DNA of 64,000 bases from Ophthalmolycus amberensis (Eukaryota > Chordata > Actinopteri > Perciformes > Zoarcidae): contig JAFEUB010000813.1 of assembly GCA_024529925.1 (NCBI GenBank), positions 209,001-273,000 of the forward strand. Reading direction: 5' to 3'. Every line of letters starts with the position of its first letter. Within the stretch, counting starts at the first letter, position 1. The notes under the pieces were generated by a model, which was given only the letters and a program-made list of their open reading frames with translations, searched no databases and was not told the DNA's origin. This document shows, in pieces, positions 1 through 13,700 of the stretch. The translations under genes and the position numbers were made by a program.

Positions 1-1395
1 GGGGACACGGAGTGTGGCGCTCTTATTTCACGGCTTGGAGTAAGACATAAACCCCCGCAAATTACAACAGACTACAAACCAGTGATAGAACCACCTGAGA
101 TAACGGGCTTTGATGCTGTGTCTCCCCCACTGCCTCCAGCAGCCATCAATCACCACAAATCCAAAAGAGTTCTGAAGAATAATCATTTCTCTTCTTTTTA
201 TTAGAGCAGCATATGCGGTTCATGTCTAAAAAAAATTGGTCAGTTGTAGTTTTAAATCACACGTACACAAAAATGCATGTATCAAATGTTCTGTAAATAA
301 CTATATCAAAAGAGAGAACATGTTTTGTCCTCATGAGGTCTCATACATTGGATTGATGTCCACAGGAATAAACTAGTATTTAATGATCCAGGTAAAGATG
401 TTAAAACACCAGCTACCGGATCTTTTCTGTAAATCAGTTATGCTTTGGTTAGATTACCTGACTCCTAACACGCTATCAAATAACGTGAGTGTTCCACTCA
501 ATCATTTATGATTTGTTTTCTGTGGTAAGTGCTTTCACAAAGGAATGATAAAAATGTCATTCAGAGATGCAATTTTCCAAAAGAGTTGAATAGCTCCTAA
601 TAATATTCACCAACCACTAAATGTTGCATTTTGTATTAAAAAAAAGGAAATGAGTCTTGGATGCAGCCGTCAACATTTTTACATTTGCACTTAATGTCTC
701 TGATTTGACCCTTTTCTCTCTGCTTTTTCTTGGAATATTAAAATTATGAAATATATATTGAGCATTTAAACGGGTCGCGGTGCCAACACTCATTGGCTGG
801 ATTAGTTAAACAGCTATCTGATGTGTAAAAAAAAAAAATCCCCTCTACTGTTTTGTCCACCTCAGTCTGCCAGTGTTGCAGTGATGATCTTGTACACAAC
901 AGCTGGCTTCTACGGTGAGAGCACTTCCCTGCACTTGCGGATACAAATTTGTGTGTGAATGTGACAAAGTATTTGGGCGCACCAGTGAGTGACTAGGTTC
1001 TGAGGCTGAGGTTGGCAAAGTGCACGATTCGGTTAGCATCAACAGCAAAGAGCAAGTAAGGTAGCAGCCAGATTAAGTCGCATAAGTCACTGGTTATGGG
1101 TCTAAGTCGGTGAGTAACTTAACACAGGCCAAAAATAAACTTGCTTGGTTAAAGTGCTCTCTGAAAGCCAGTTTCTGTACTCATGACAAAGGAAATTTGT
1201 GAGGGGAAAAAACCGCTCTTTGGAAAGCCACCGCTCGAGAGACCTTTACCAGCAGAAATTCTGAAGGGCACAGGTGAAGTTGACGACATTACCAATGATT
1301 TCCGTGAAAAACTAAGTGGAATGCAGCTCATAATACAACTTATTTTCCTACTATGTCAAAATGTATATTGCGAGTGGACTGTGTGTAAATATACA
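1..1395. other. Non-coding flank, no gene seen
   Basis: AT-rich sequence with short poly-A runs. Short open frames here lack homology I can recognise, codon character or splice context. I see no gene, RNA or mobile element that I can support. Confidence 0.6.
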
Positions 1396-1950
1396 GTGCA
1401 TTAAAACACTTTGTCAGATTTTGTTGTTGCATCAATTAATTTCCCCCTCATCATTCTATGTTCGATACCCCAAAATGACAGAGGTTTTCATCAGGTTTTG
1501 CAATTTGTTGTAATTAAACCAAAATATCACATCGCCATAAGTATTCAGACCCATCGGTACTTTGTTGAAGCACCTTTGGCAGCATTTACAGCCTTAAGTC
1601 TTCTTGGGTATTATGTGACAAGCTTCAAAGATCTGGATTCGGGGACTTCCTGTCTGAGCTTCGCGCTCTGCAGTCAGGTCTCGTGGCTTGGTTTAAGATC
1701 TGATATGCATTGTCAGCTGTTAGACCTGATATATGCAGGTGTGCGCTCTTCCAATGTCCAATCAAGTGAAATTTTCACAGGTGGACTCCAATCAAAAGTG
1801 ATCAAGGGAAATGGGAGGCACCTGAGTTAAATGTCAAGCGTCAAAGCAAAGGGGCCTTCATACTTATGCCAATGTGATACTTAAGTTCTATTATTTTTAA
1901 TGAATTTGCACAACTTTGTCATTTAAGGGTATGATTTTTCTTTGTATGGA
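1396..1950. mobile_element. Tc1/mariner-type DNA transposon relic, internally deleted
   Basis: The stretch carries phrases typical of teleost Tc1-like elements: a CAGTGCATT-like start, 'aagtattcagaccc' near 1538, 'gaagcacctttggcagca' near 1567, 'agtcttcttgggta' near 1597, then 'ggtggactccaatcaa' near 1780 and 'tacttatg' near 1861. In intact relatives a transposase gene of over 1 kb lies between the middle phrases. Here they are only about 200 bases apart, so most of the transposase is gone. No usable reading frame remains. The outer edges are approximate because I could not place the terminal inverted repeats or the TA duplication exactly. Family assignment rests on remembered consensus phrases. 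Confidence 0.65.
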
Positions 1951-3654
1951 CTTGGTCGTTGAAAAAAAGTGTTACGATCAATATTAGTGATGGCTGTGTT
2001 TTATTCCCAAATGACCATGACAAAATGTATGTAATATTTGAATGTCCTATTTTCTGGTTCCATTGTTCTAACACTCAGACACTTTTGTGTGTTTGAATCT
2101 TTTTTGGATAGTATCTCACACCCCAGGTATTTAATTCTTCATTTATGATAGCTTATTTGTAAAAATCACACCCATCATATAATGGTTTCTCAATGGCCTA
2201 TCTAAAATCATATTTTCACAGCATATTAACATTTATCATCATACCTATATATTTAAGATAAACATTTTTATCTGAAAATTATTTTTTGGGAGATTGAACT
2301 TCAAACATCTTGTAGCAAACAATGAATCGCCCTGTCATTTAGCAGCCTGTCACTCTCAGGAGCCAAGCCTAAAGGGACAGCCCAGAGTGGGCTACTTGCC
2401 CATTGCACTCGTCTCCTAAAACAGAGCCCCCCCCAGAACTCGTGGTCCAGGGCCTCATCATCAAAACAGATGACTTGGCCGTTGCATGTGTGTTAATGAG
2501 TCCACCCCCAGGGGTGGATCGTCCTGCAGTCAGTTTGTTGTGGAGGTATGCGTCTCTGAACCTATTTAAATGTTTACAACCTGTACTTATTGACCCTCTG
2601 GTTCTCTTATCTGTGAATCAATGCTTGTGATTGGAGGAGAGTTTTATTCTTCTTGGAGTCTAGGAGAGGGCGGAGCCTGTTTGAGTCTTCTGCATACTGT
2701 CTCACCGATATATAATAAACTCGTCATTGATGGTATTAGTTCACAAGGTAAAAATACTCTGTGTGTGTATGTCAAGTATCTCTTCCATGAAAAGTAAACC
2801 ATTTATAGACCACACATAAAAAGTTTTTTTTATTTAGTGTATTAACAAATTGTATTATACATTTTATAGACAGTTTTTTTTTTCTTCTTTCGATTCACAA
2901 ACGACAGCATTATAAAAATAAAAGCACATGTAACATATATTGTGTATCACGGTGTTGGTTTCTTATCTGCAAATCTGTAGTAATACAGCATCTATTTATT
3001 TATTCATTTTGTGTATTTATGCTTTTGTTTTTGTCTTACAAAAATGTGTAGTACAGCGTAAAAAAAAGGAGTGAGTTTATTGTTGAATGGAACGCTTAAA
3101 ACAATGAGGTGCCCATAATGTGCCAGGTTAAAAGACAGGGCCGTGATAGTCAAACAGAAATGTGTGTTTATTTTTGAGCCTGGGAAATAAATGTGATGGA
3201 AAAGTACAAACATAAAAACATGCTGGTGTTGAAATGTTTATATCTGTAAGATGATAACATTGCTTGGGTAATACTTCATCAGCAAAAGCTTTTGTTTACG
3301 CATGACAGCAATTTCAAATGTATGCAACCTACAAACGTCAGCACACTGGCAACATATCAGTGGTGGGAGAGCTTTAAATTCATAGTATTAACTGTCAAAG
3401 TTAATATTTCAATCAGGAGAGAGAAGAAAAAAAGCTATGAGGCAAGTTTGGTGAAATCCTCCTCAATCCTACAATGTTGTACAAATTTATAGGAAAAGCT
3501 GACATGAGGATCTCAAATGCACTCTCGAGATCCATGACGACAGTGACAATGTCCCCCAAATGTCCCTTGCTCGGCTCCAGAATTGCTCTTAACCATCATC
3601 AGGCCTGTGTGATAACTGCTCTGCCATCTGTGCAGCTGGCTGCCTGCCCACTTA
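1951..3654. other. brinp 3' UTR and downstream sequence
   Basis: On the minus strand this lies directly after the brinp stop codon. The part nearest 3654 should be the 3' UTR. Overlapping AATAAA signals on the minus strand (plus-strand TTTATT at 2995-3000 and 2999-3004) are plausible poly-A signals, which would give a 3' UTR of about 0.7 kb. This is inferred from sequence only. I see no other gene. Confidence 0.4.
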
Positions 3655-4771
3655 TTAGCTACATAATTTGGTTGTTTCGTATTCGATCGAGTTGGGCTGC
3701 TTGGCACTGAACGTCTGCAGCGCTGCCTGGATCCTGGCAACGTCCGTGGTGGACAGTTTGAGCCGGTGCCGCAGCAGACAGGAGAAGAAGTCCAGAGGCT
3801 GAGCTCCAGGTGGGGAGAGCCTGTTGACCCGATCCCGGATCTCCAGCAGCTGCAGCAAGGCAGAGTCCTGTGATCCCTGAGTATATGGGTAGTCAAGCTG
3901 TAAAATCAAGTCCTGGATTGCTTCTGGATCAAAGTGCATACTATAGCCATACACCTGGATGCTGTTAATCTTCATGTAGCCTAGATTTTGCCCCGGTTCC
4001 AGGTACTCCAAGGGCTCATAATATACACTTCCATTCCCGGTGCTGGAGGGCGCTCTGATGCGACTCCGGAGGTAAAAGTGGACCGTCTCAAAAAAAGTTT
4101 TCCACTTGTTGCCCAAAGTCAAAGTCCAGTTGTAACAGTCATAGGGAAGGTCTAATTTAGTCCTCTCCCAGTCTGGGTAGTTGCTCTGGTCAATGGGCAT
4201 GATCCAACTCTCAGAGTGGCTCCCCCCAAATGGGTTGATATAGACAGACAGCATGGGGTCCAGAGTGCTGTTCTTGGTAAGGCAGATCTGTAGAGACATC
4301 CCCAGGAGCATGTGGACATGGTTTGACTTGTATTTATTACTTTTCAGCGTCAGCAGCATCCTCTTTCTCCACGACGGGTCAAACCAGTTATTAAGCCTGA
4401 CATCGTTGCTGACAAAGATCCCGTGGATGCTGATGCGGTTGTCTCGTTTCTGCAGAAGGTAGCGTAGCTCCATGTCCTGCAGGTCCGTCTCAAAGCCGAT
4501 GTAGTGATCAGTGGAGTCGGGCACTTCGTTGCGGCACACGCCCTGGCTTAGCATGTAACCCTGGTTACAGGTGGCGCAGCGGGAGCGGTTCTCGTAGGAG
4601 CACGAGGCGCATGAGGTGCCCTCCCCCACCGTGCAGGGGATCACACCCAGGCAGGGGGGGTGTTCGTAGGGGCAGGAGCAGCTCCTGGTTTCCTCCAGGT
4701 AGTAGCCGATGTGGTTGTTCTTACTGCAGTACATGATGGAGAGGATGTAGTTCAGCCAGTAGCTGAAGGGC
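3655..4771 (-). CDS. brinp1: brinp coding exon 7 (last), residues 400-770
   Basis: The acceptor reads ctcttccag|G at 4771/4772, and TAA is at 3657-3655. The first base completes an arginine codon split with exon 6 (AG|G). The exon encodes a cysteine-rich block (C-x-C-P, then several paired Cys through about residue 480), followed by the long conserved C-terminal region with WFDPSWRKRMLLTLKSN and NPFGGSHSESW. It is one uninterrupted 1.1-kb exon, as expected for the large terminal exon of this family. It continues open beyond the acceptor into intron, but that extension has no family resemblance, so the splice site sets the boundary. Confidence 0.95.
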
Positions 4772-7700
4772 CTGGAAGAGAAAAAGTGCAGCATATAAGA
4801 GCTGTAGATATAAATACATCTATGTAATAAAATAAAGTGCTCACAAAGAAAAAGGCTTGTCCAGAAATTAATTAAGGGAATAAGTGTAATGTCGGAAAGC
4901 AATTGTTTGACGTTTTAAGGTACCTAAGTAAAAACGAGAATAAAAGGCTTTGTATTGGACTAAATAAGATATATACTACATCTCGTCAAATATGCAGTTA
5001 AAAAAAATTAAAGGAATGAAAAAAAGTGTTCACTCTGTTTTAATCTGTCAAGTATGAATATAATAATATAAAAGAATATATTTTTGATTATTACAAAGAT
5101 TTATCTGTTATCTTCTTGTCTAACATGAAACTATATTTTATGACGCGTAAAGTGTTGGCGACCAAATAAATCCACCCATTATATAAAACCACACTACATC
5201 GTTAGCTTGCAGTATCATGGGTTTGCGATGTGTGTTTCTATGTTATGGCAAGAATATATAAAAGAATCCTTGGCAAAGGTTTAATATCTCCCTTGTCAGT
5301 TTCCCGATAAAACAATGTAGGCGAGGGCAGCATGGGAGAAGGTCAACAGTCCCCCACAGTTCTGTATCGCTTCATGTTCTCCTGAGACTCACGCCCACTC
5401 AGCAAAGCGCACATTTACACAAATGTTGATCAAATCCTTCTGGAAATTATTTTTTCTATTTTTCTATAATACTTCACTTTACAGAATATAGAGTGTTCGA
5501 GAACAAAATCCATAGTTCTATATTTAAGTTTAGCACTCAAAGCTGGCCAATTGGCTTTACATGATAAGCTGAAAGCAGAACGACTTTAATGAGATTCTGA
5601 TTGGTGCTGGAGATACCTAACATCTGCTTTTTCCAAACAGTCTCGTCCACTTTATACCAATAGAAGAGCTAAGACAAAAACTCATGTATAATAGTTTCAT
5701 TTATTCTGAGACACAAACTCTAAATCAAAATTCCTGAGACTGTTTATGAAAAAAGAAGCAGATGGGCCGCATGACAAAAATATAATGCCATAAATCAGTC
5801 TTTCACCATCTTGTTCCACATCTGTCACTTTTCTGAATCCTCTCCTGTGCTCTAGCAGTGTTAGCAGTTTTGTTATTGTTCTCGTGTGCAGCTGCTCAAT
5901 TAATTTAGGGCAAACAATGGTGCATGAATAAGTCATTTACATTTAAAAAAATGTATTTTCGAAGGAGCAATACAACATTTGTTCCAACAGTTGTTTGACT
6001 ACAAGCCGGGCAGCTTAGTGTGTGTACTGGCACTGAGAATTTTAACTTGAATGATGAATATTAGATCAAAGCCATTAAAAGTCAGCAAAGTTTCTTTCCA
6101 CAACTTCAGTCTTCTCATTGTAGAGCAAATATATGAGGCATGTTTCAGCATTTCAAAATAAAGTTCTACCTCATGTCGCATTTCTGCACAGGAACAAATA
6201 CTATATGGCAGTATTTGGTGCCGACTTTCCCTTTCCAAACGTTTGATGAGACACGATGATGACAAATGCCGAATGTATGTGCGCACACACAGCACCGTCA
6301 CCAAAGTAGAACAGATTTTACAATACATTTAAAACAAAACCCTCTTTCCAACTAAACTGACGACTGAAGACTTTAATTGTAGCCGTTTTCAAATCAGAGC
6401 TTCATATCCAAAGAATCATTCAGTACAGAATAGACATCTATTAGAACTATGTTGATTTGATTCAACATATTGAAATTCAATTAGCTTTAATCACACAATA
6501 TAAATTGACATCTTTATGTAAGAATTGCATAGAAATGGCAACGTTAATGTGATAATATATTACTATATGCTCGGTGATGGATAATGGTGAAATTGTATAC
6601 ATGCAGGTGACATTTTTAAGGCAGTTGCACGTTGTACTACATCATGTATTATGTTTACATTGTCACAAATCTTACAAAAACATGTAAATTATTAAGTATT
6701 AAAATGAGGAATATGGTACACATACTGTAGGTTTCATTCTACTTCTAAATAATAAGTTAACAAATATGAAAAACAAATATGCTAATTACACCTTCTAAAT
6801 ATGAAGACAAGAATAGAGTGAAAACTGCAACCGATATTTATATGTATTATATTTTTCTTATGGAGTCTGTAGAAACACAAGTGCTTCGAACAAACAAGCT
6901 ACTTTAATACAATATTCCGACATCAAAATCGGGTGACATTTTGTCAAAAGACAATAAAATGTGTTCACAGTCCTAACAGTACCCGGCTACTCTGAAACTC
7001 ATCAGTTGGAGTCAGTTGTGCATGTATCACCTTCCACAGAGGCGGCTGTGCACAGCAAGAGAGGGGAAGCTGTCCCGCCATCACAAAGCGCATTGTGTCA
7101 GCACGACATGTAAACTGTCATGGAGACGTAGTGTGCAGTGCGGGCCAAAGAGAAGCTGGGTGTTCACTCTGCAATCTGTTCACTGTCTGTCAGCTCATTT
7201 CACACTGATCAATGCATTACGTGAGCAAAACTTTTTTCTCCACTGAAGAGGCACTCCCTTTTTTTCCCATTTATTAACGGCAAAAAAACATCACATGTTG
7301 TTTTGTGCGGCTCTATCATTGATATTCGGACACCTTGTGTGCAGCTCGAAACCGAAAAAGCCTGCTCTCTTTATCTTTTAAGACTTTACGAGAGAATTAC
7401 AATAGAAACTCCAAAATGGATATGTGGCATACTGTTGCAAAGCAAACAAGGGGGAAAAATATAAAAAACCCTCCATGAACTAGGTCATTAGACACAATAC
7501 AATACGGAAAGAATCTGTTGAACAGAGGAAATCATTCTATTTTTTAAGTGTAGAACAAAAACAGTGTGCATTTTTATGAAGCTTGTATTTTGTGTAACGT
7601 TTGTAAATTATATTCCAAAGTGAAAAGGATTTTGATCCTGCAGTAAAATGCAACATTTCATTTTTTCCAACTGCTTGGCTTTTAACCGCGCTATTATGAA

Positions 7701-10700
7701 AATAAAATAAAAAATACAGACGCTCCTTAGATCTTTTGAGAGCACCAGGTTATTACACAGCAGGAGCCAAAATATCCAGTTTTAAGTATTTATTTTAATC
7801 ACTCCCACTATATCTTATTACTGCCTTTGCTGCTCTCCCTAAATTTGCCCCAGATACTGTCACAGCATTGAGAAATATTGAATATTACATTCAGTGCAGA
7901 TGGTGTTATTTACCTGTAAGGATTCATTACCACATAACCTACATGCCATGTATTTCATCTCATCTCATTGTCAGTAGTTAGTTAGTGTTGTAGACAAGAA
8001 TAAGACACTATTGCCATTCTACAGAGTCATTTTGCCTCCGAACAGCATTCAAAATAAAAGTATTTTTGATACATCCAACAGGACAACAAGTAACACATAC
8101 TCAAGGAAGTACTTGAAATGAATACGCATAAAGGAAGAGCAGTGTATTTAAACATGCTGGACCACAGGAAACTGATGAAAATATGTGTCAAATATCCTGA
8201 TGTTAGCTCAACAAAGAGATCCATAATTAAGTTAAATTATGGAAATGTGGGAGATTAGCAAAACTGTTTAAACTTTGACTAGATTATTTCTGTAAACGGA
8301 TAATATGACAGCCTATTTAATCACCATTACTGGCTCATCAAATCATTTTGGACTAAACTGGACTGGAGAACTGTGAGCCAATCAAAGTCAGGAAAAATAG
8401 GCAGGGGGGAGTTGCGGGAAACAAAAAGGGTAACATTGTGTGGCATTGCTGCTTTTTTTTTGTGTTGCAGTGCTGAGAGGAGAGCTCCTCCAAACTAATT
8501 CTGTATTGCATTTTTTAATTAGCAAGTCTCTTTCTGTCTGTGGCTTTAGTCTCACACCGAGTGTGTCTGATAAAACGCTTCACACCTGCTTTCCTCACAC
8601 ATTCAATTTCTGAGATGCAGTTTCCTCCGTATGATGTCAGTCTACAGTGATAAATCAGGTGCAATGGCTGTTACCTATGGGACCTTTTTCTCCTATCATA
8701 CGTTTCCCCTACTTTAAACAGCAATGCCGTCAAATGCGTATTACATTAGACAATACTCTCAATTTTGAGAGGTGCTGCTTTCCTTTCATTTTAATAGCAG
8801 GTAAAATCTTGGTGCATTCTATTAGTAAGTAAGGACTAATGCAATTTGGCTGTTCAGTGGGGTGTAAATCTTTATGATTGTGTGCTTTGACTCCGTAGTT
8901 CACTGGCCATTTTGCTGCTGAAACATTAGAATCGGCTTTGTTGAACTGGCAATACAAAAGCGGAAGATTAGAAATTGTAGCAGCTCTAAGGTTAACAATG
9001 CCTCCTGTATGTATGGTCTGATAAGATTTCGTCGGTGATTGGTAAAATGAATGAACAGGGATTATATCCTCTTCAGTGGTGGGCATGTGAGAGATGTAGC
9101 TGCAGCTAAAAATCACATTGCAGAGAATGCATATGTAGTTCTCACCTCAAACGGCTCCTAAAATAAACTTGGCTGAAATAGCTGTGCTGACTAAATCAGC
9201 TTGGAGTTGGCAAACTATATGACTTTTCAGAAAAACACAAAAAAAGATCGAATGATCTACTGAGGAGACAACTTTTTTTGTCTTGGCTAGTTACCCAACA
9301 GGAAGAACTTGCAAACTTAGCATATTCCTTTTAAAACACTGCACACATTCATTTCACAGGACGATGGTTTTGATTTCCTGGATGTGAAGGAGACTTGGGC
9401 TGGGGAGTGCAGCCAAGTCATCAGGTGTGACACTACAGCTCATTTCTGTAGGACCTCAGTTGAATATCAAAGCGCTAACGTATTATGTGTTATTAGCATA
9501 ATGCATAGTTGAGGGGATAACAAAGCGCTGCGCACAGAGTGGGCTGAAGAAAATAAACGAGCACTGCCGTTCACAGCTTGCTTGAAAGAACTTGTGATGT
9601 GGCTGCAGGCATTGGATTTTTTTTCTCATTTTCACACATGCACAACCACACGCTGGCTTGCACACACGTACACACACACACTTTCACATCCGTATTAACA
9701 GAAAAGTCAGCAGGAATACTTATCAGCTTCTCACCTCTCCCTCAGCATAATAATTTTGGGCTGAGTTCGACACCTCTTGCTGAGGGTGAAGAGCTTGTTG
9801 ATGATGCGTCGCGCTTTGCTCAGGAGCTGCTGGGTGCTGAGCTCAAGTTGTCTGTAGCGTTGGTGAATGGCCGGCTCCATCTTCCAGAAGTATTGGATGG
9901 CGGATGTGTTCAGGGCGTAGAACGTGGGAAGCCTTCGGACGAAGTTCTGAAACTCATCTGGAAGGCAAACGGAGACGCAAGATGAGAGTTGAACACTTTC
10001 TCCAGCACAGGCCAAACTAACGCTCTCACTTCCTTCCCACTCTACTTGGCTAATGTTGTCAAACTAAATAAGAGAACTTTGCAGGGGTCACAAGCGCTCA
10101 AGAGCTGCTGGTCAAACTGGAAGTGATATTGTTTGATGCCTATGCTAATGGGAAAAAGGCAAATACTAAATACAAGGTTGGGGTTTTTTTCTTCCATTAT
10201 TAAATAGCCAACAGCTTTTCCAGGGCTACTTCTGCTGGTTAGTCTGTGATATAATATTACGGACAAGTAGCACAGAAGATAATATCCTGTATGTCAACCC
10301 TTCAGAGCTGAAAACACAATGCGCAGCAAACAGATTACATTTCTGAGGCATTCAACAACAATATCATCATCATTGTAATCATTTGTTATGTGGGACGTCA
10401 ATGCAAAGCTCAACACGGATGAGAAAATGACTTTACTGTTTGTAATTAGTTCACAATATCTTGATGATATAGCATCTGATTAGAAAACCAATTAAGTGCC
10501 AATGGCTTCCTTGGTGATTATGCAAGGTGTATAACAGGTTCCTCTGAAATTAATAAGCTGATTAAACAGCTTGTAATAAAATATATTACAGGAGTATTTG
10601 GGGTCGGGGGGCTTTTCATGTCCTACATACCAAAATGAGAGACATTCTCCTGAGGAGTAAAGCAACTACACGGTGCGGCGTTCATATTTGTTTTTCGGGA

Positions 10701-13700
10701 TTTCCACATATTCATTTGTATCGTAATGCAGAGCCTGTTCAGTGGCCACATTGCATGAATAGCTCCACAGATGTCTATCTTTATTTGTTTGTACAACAGA
10801 AAAAAAAGGTTGAATCAAGAGTAAACACAAAATCTGATCAAACAAAAGTACAAATAGCTGCAATGAAAAGTAGAGAAGGGAAATTACAATTAAAACCCAA
10901 AGACAGGATTAGGAAAAAAAACAACAAAAAAAACAACAACAACTTGCTCGAAGGATATTGCCTGGCATTGAAAAACTGTGGCATTCAAAAAATGACACAG
11001 TCTAGTGCTTTTGCATAGCACCTCATCAGGGTGGTATCTTTCTTAAAAAGACAAAGCTATGGTTTCCTCCATGTTATTTAACCATTGTTAAAAGTATTAG
11101 GTGATCACCGTTCACCGTGTGTATGTCCATGTCCAGTACTTTATCCTCTGGAAAAGAGATCGATTGATATGGTACAGGACACAAGGTAGTGGCTGAACCT
11201 GTTCACAGTGTTGAGTGTTCCTGCGGAAGGTTGAAACTGCAAGCTGCTGCTGAGCTCGACCATTATTTTATCACCAAGACAACGATAGCTCATTGCTGGA
11301 GACCCACTCTCTGTCCAACCATCATTATCTTGTCAGCCACTGAACCCACTAAGGTAACAGCACTCCCCCTCCTTTGGTATGATTTTTAAAAATAGACTGT
11401 CAGATTTGAAGGGGCAGAAGAACAGACACATTCTGGGCATTGTTAAAACTGAATTGGTGTTGGAGGGTAATGATGTGTAGAGGCTTATTTGGCAGATTCT
11501 TCATAAATCGCTTAATTATGAGGCTACAATTAAAAAATGATCCGTCTTTAGTTGTTCATTTTGCACATTCTAATCAATTGTACAACAAATGCAAAATAGT
11601 ATGTTTAACCAAGATCTCATTTGTCCGTATTGTATCCCCTGACGTGTTACATATTGCACCCTCCAGTCAATGGATACTAGACTGTTGTGTGTTTCAGTTT
11701 ACCATTATGAATATGACTTTTTTACTAACTCAATGAAAATTGAAGATCACCAAGCAAGTGTATAAAGCAATGACAAAAAAACGTACATCTTTTAGGAAAT
11801 TAAGATACTGATTCTAATCAAAGCATCATTCAGTGGAAGGTCCAAGCTAATCACGACCGCTATCAGCCGACTATAGAAACCTCATTTAACAATCAGAGTC
11901 ATGATTATGAATCGCTGATGTTAGTTGTTCTCTATTAGATCAAATACACAAGTGGATCCCCATGGGGTTTTAAGGGAACTTACTTATTTTTTTCCATTTA
12001 ATTCAGCACTGCAACTGCAGTTCTCAGGGCACCTTGCTGCTTAAGTTATTGCCAGCTGTGAGCTAATCAAGTCGCCCTTAGTGCAGAAGCATGTCACCTG
12101 TAATATCATTTTTAGCCAGCGAGGTACACAAAGAGCAGCTTAAGACAAGGCTGGGAGAGACTAGATGCCCTCAGGGTGTGTGGATGCAGCTCACAGTTTA
12201 AATAATGACAAGAACACAGAAACAGAGCTTTGTTGGAACATTCAGTAAAATGTGTGATACACTGTGAGGGTGCAACATTTGAGTGTGCCTAATAAAATCA
12301 CTTCGCAAGAAGCTTGTACGAATTGTTTCTCACAATCATCCCAAGTGAACACCTCGAGCAAAATGGTAAACTGTATTAAATGAGGTTAACTGATTAAATG
12401 GTTATAACTCAGCTGCAAAGTATTACACCACAGGTTACATCATAGGCTAACAGATTACAGCTACTGTAGTTTGTTTATAGCACGGGACAGCTTCCTCTTT
12501 CGCTATTAAAAAAACCTTAATGTGACTGAATCACTGTTGGTGACCTACTGTCATCACATTACTGTCAATCCTACTCTTTCATTTTCATTTGCACAATGTG
12601 ATTTCTGCACACAGACAGGCTCAAATGGCAGCAAAATGTAGTTGTTTGAATGCTGAAGAGCACTGGGAGATGACAGATTTATCAACTGTTAAGAAATGTT
12701 TGCCTTCATTATTTCTGGCTGTATCAGGGAAACTGAGGGAAATGTTGCCAACCAATAGGCTGGACTGCTTTATGGCAGTGTTGGATTCGCAGTATTCTTT
12801 CTTAAATTTGATGAAGTAACCTTAATTTGTACATCATCGTCATCGAATTTAGCAGATTGTCCAACAAAAATGTATCTATAATGAGCGACTCAAATGATTT
12901 TACAGACATTTATCAATATCAAAATATAGCGATATTGTAAAATGACAATATTTAGTTCAACAATTGTTTTGGAATGGTGTTCACATCAAAACTTACCAAA
13001 AAGCAATTAGAAATATGGAAAACGGCCCTACATTTATGAGACAGACCAGTATTTTGTAGTTAATCAAGTTTATGTAAGAATGTATAAACTATGACCACAG
13101 CTAACAGTGGGATTTTACTAATTTATCAAATCTCAGTCATTTCAGCTAATAGGCATGAAATGCCCTTCTCTGTTGTTTTCTTATAATTTAGCAAAATGCC
13201 GGTTTAAAATTGCACCTCTGTGTACCGTTGAATTCCCATCACGTTGATTGGATGTAATTGCCCCTTGTTTTCGCCTGTTTTTTTTGCCCATCGGCTCCTC
13301 TAACAATAGAGTCTAATTTGCCGTCAGTGTGAGGGTCACAGCCAATGAATGAGTGCAAAAAGGAGAACACTGACCTGACTCCTCAAAGTCTTGGTTGGCC
13401 AAGTTCCAGGAATCTCGGATTTTCAGCACACTGGCTTGCATAGCCCTCAGATCCACCTCGGGGCAATTACACTGCGGGTAGTCCACTTTGCAGCGGCACC
13501 AGCAGTCACTGTCCCGGCACACAAACTGGCCCTGCTCATTACAACCGATGTAGCTGAGAGCTGCCTGCACGAACCTGGCCCTTATGTACTCTGGCAGTAT
13601 GGCCTGGAGGCCTATGGCAAGGACAACAACATGGAAATGTCACATAGATGAATGAATATGGAGCTGTAAGTACTTTAGGTATTTCAGAAAATGTGTAAAG

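Noticed and set aside
1411..1830. 139-codon plus-strand frame
   Set aside because: It falls in the Tc1-like relic and does not translate into transposase motifs.
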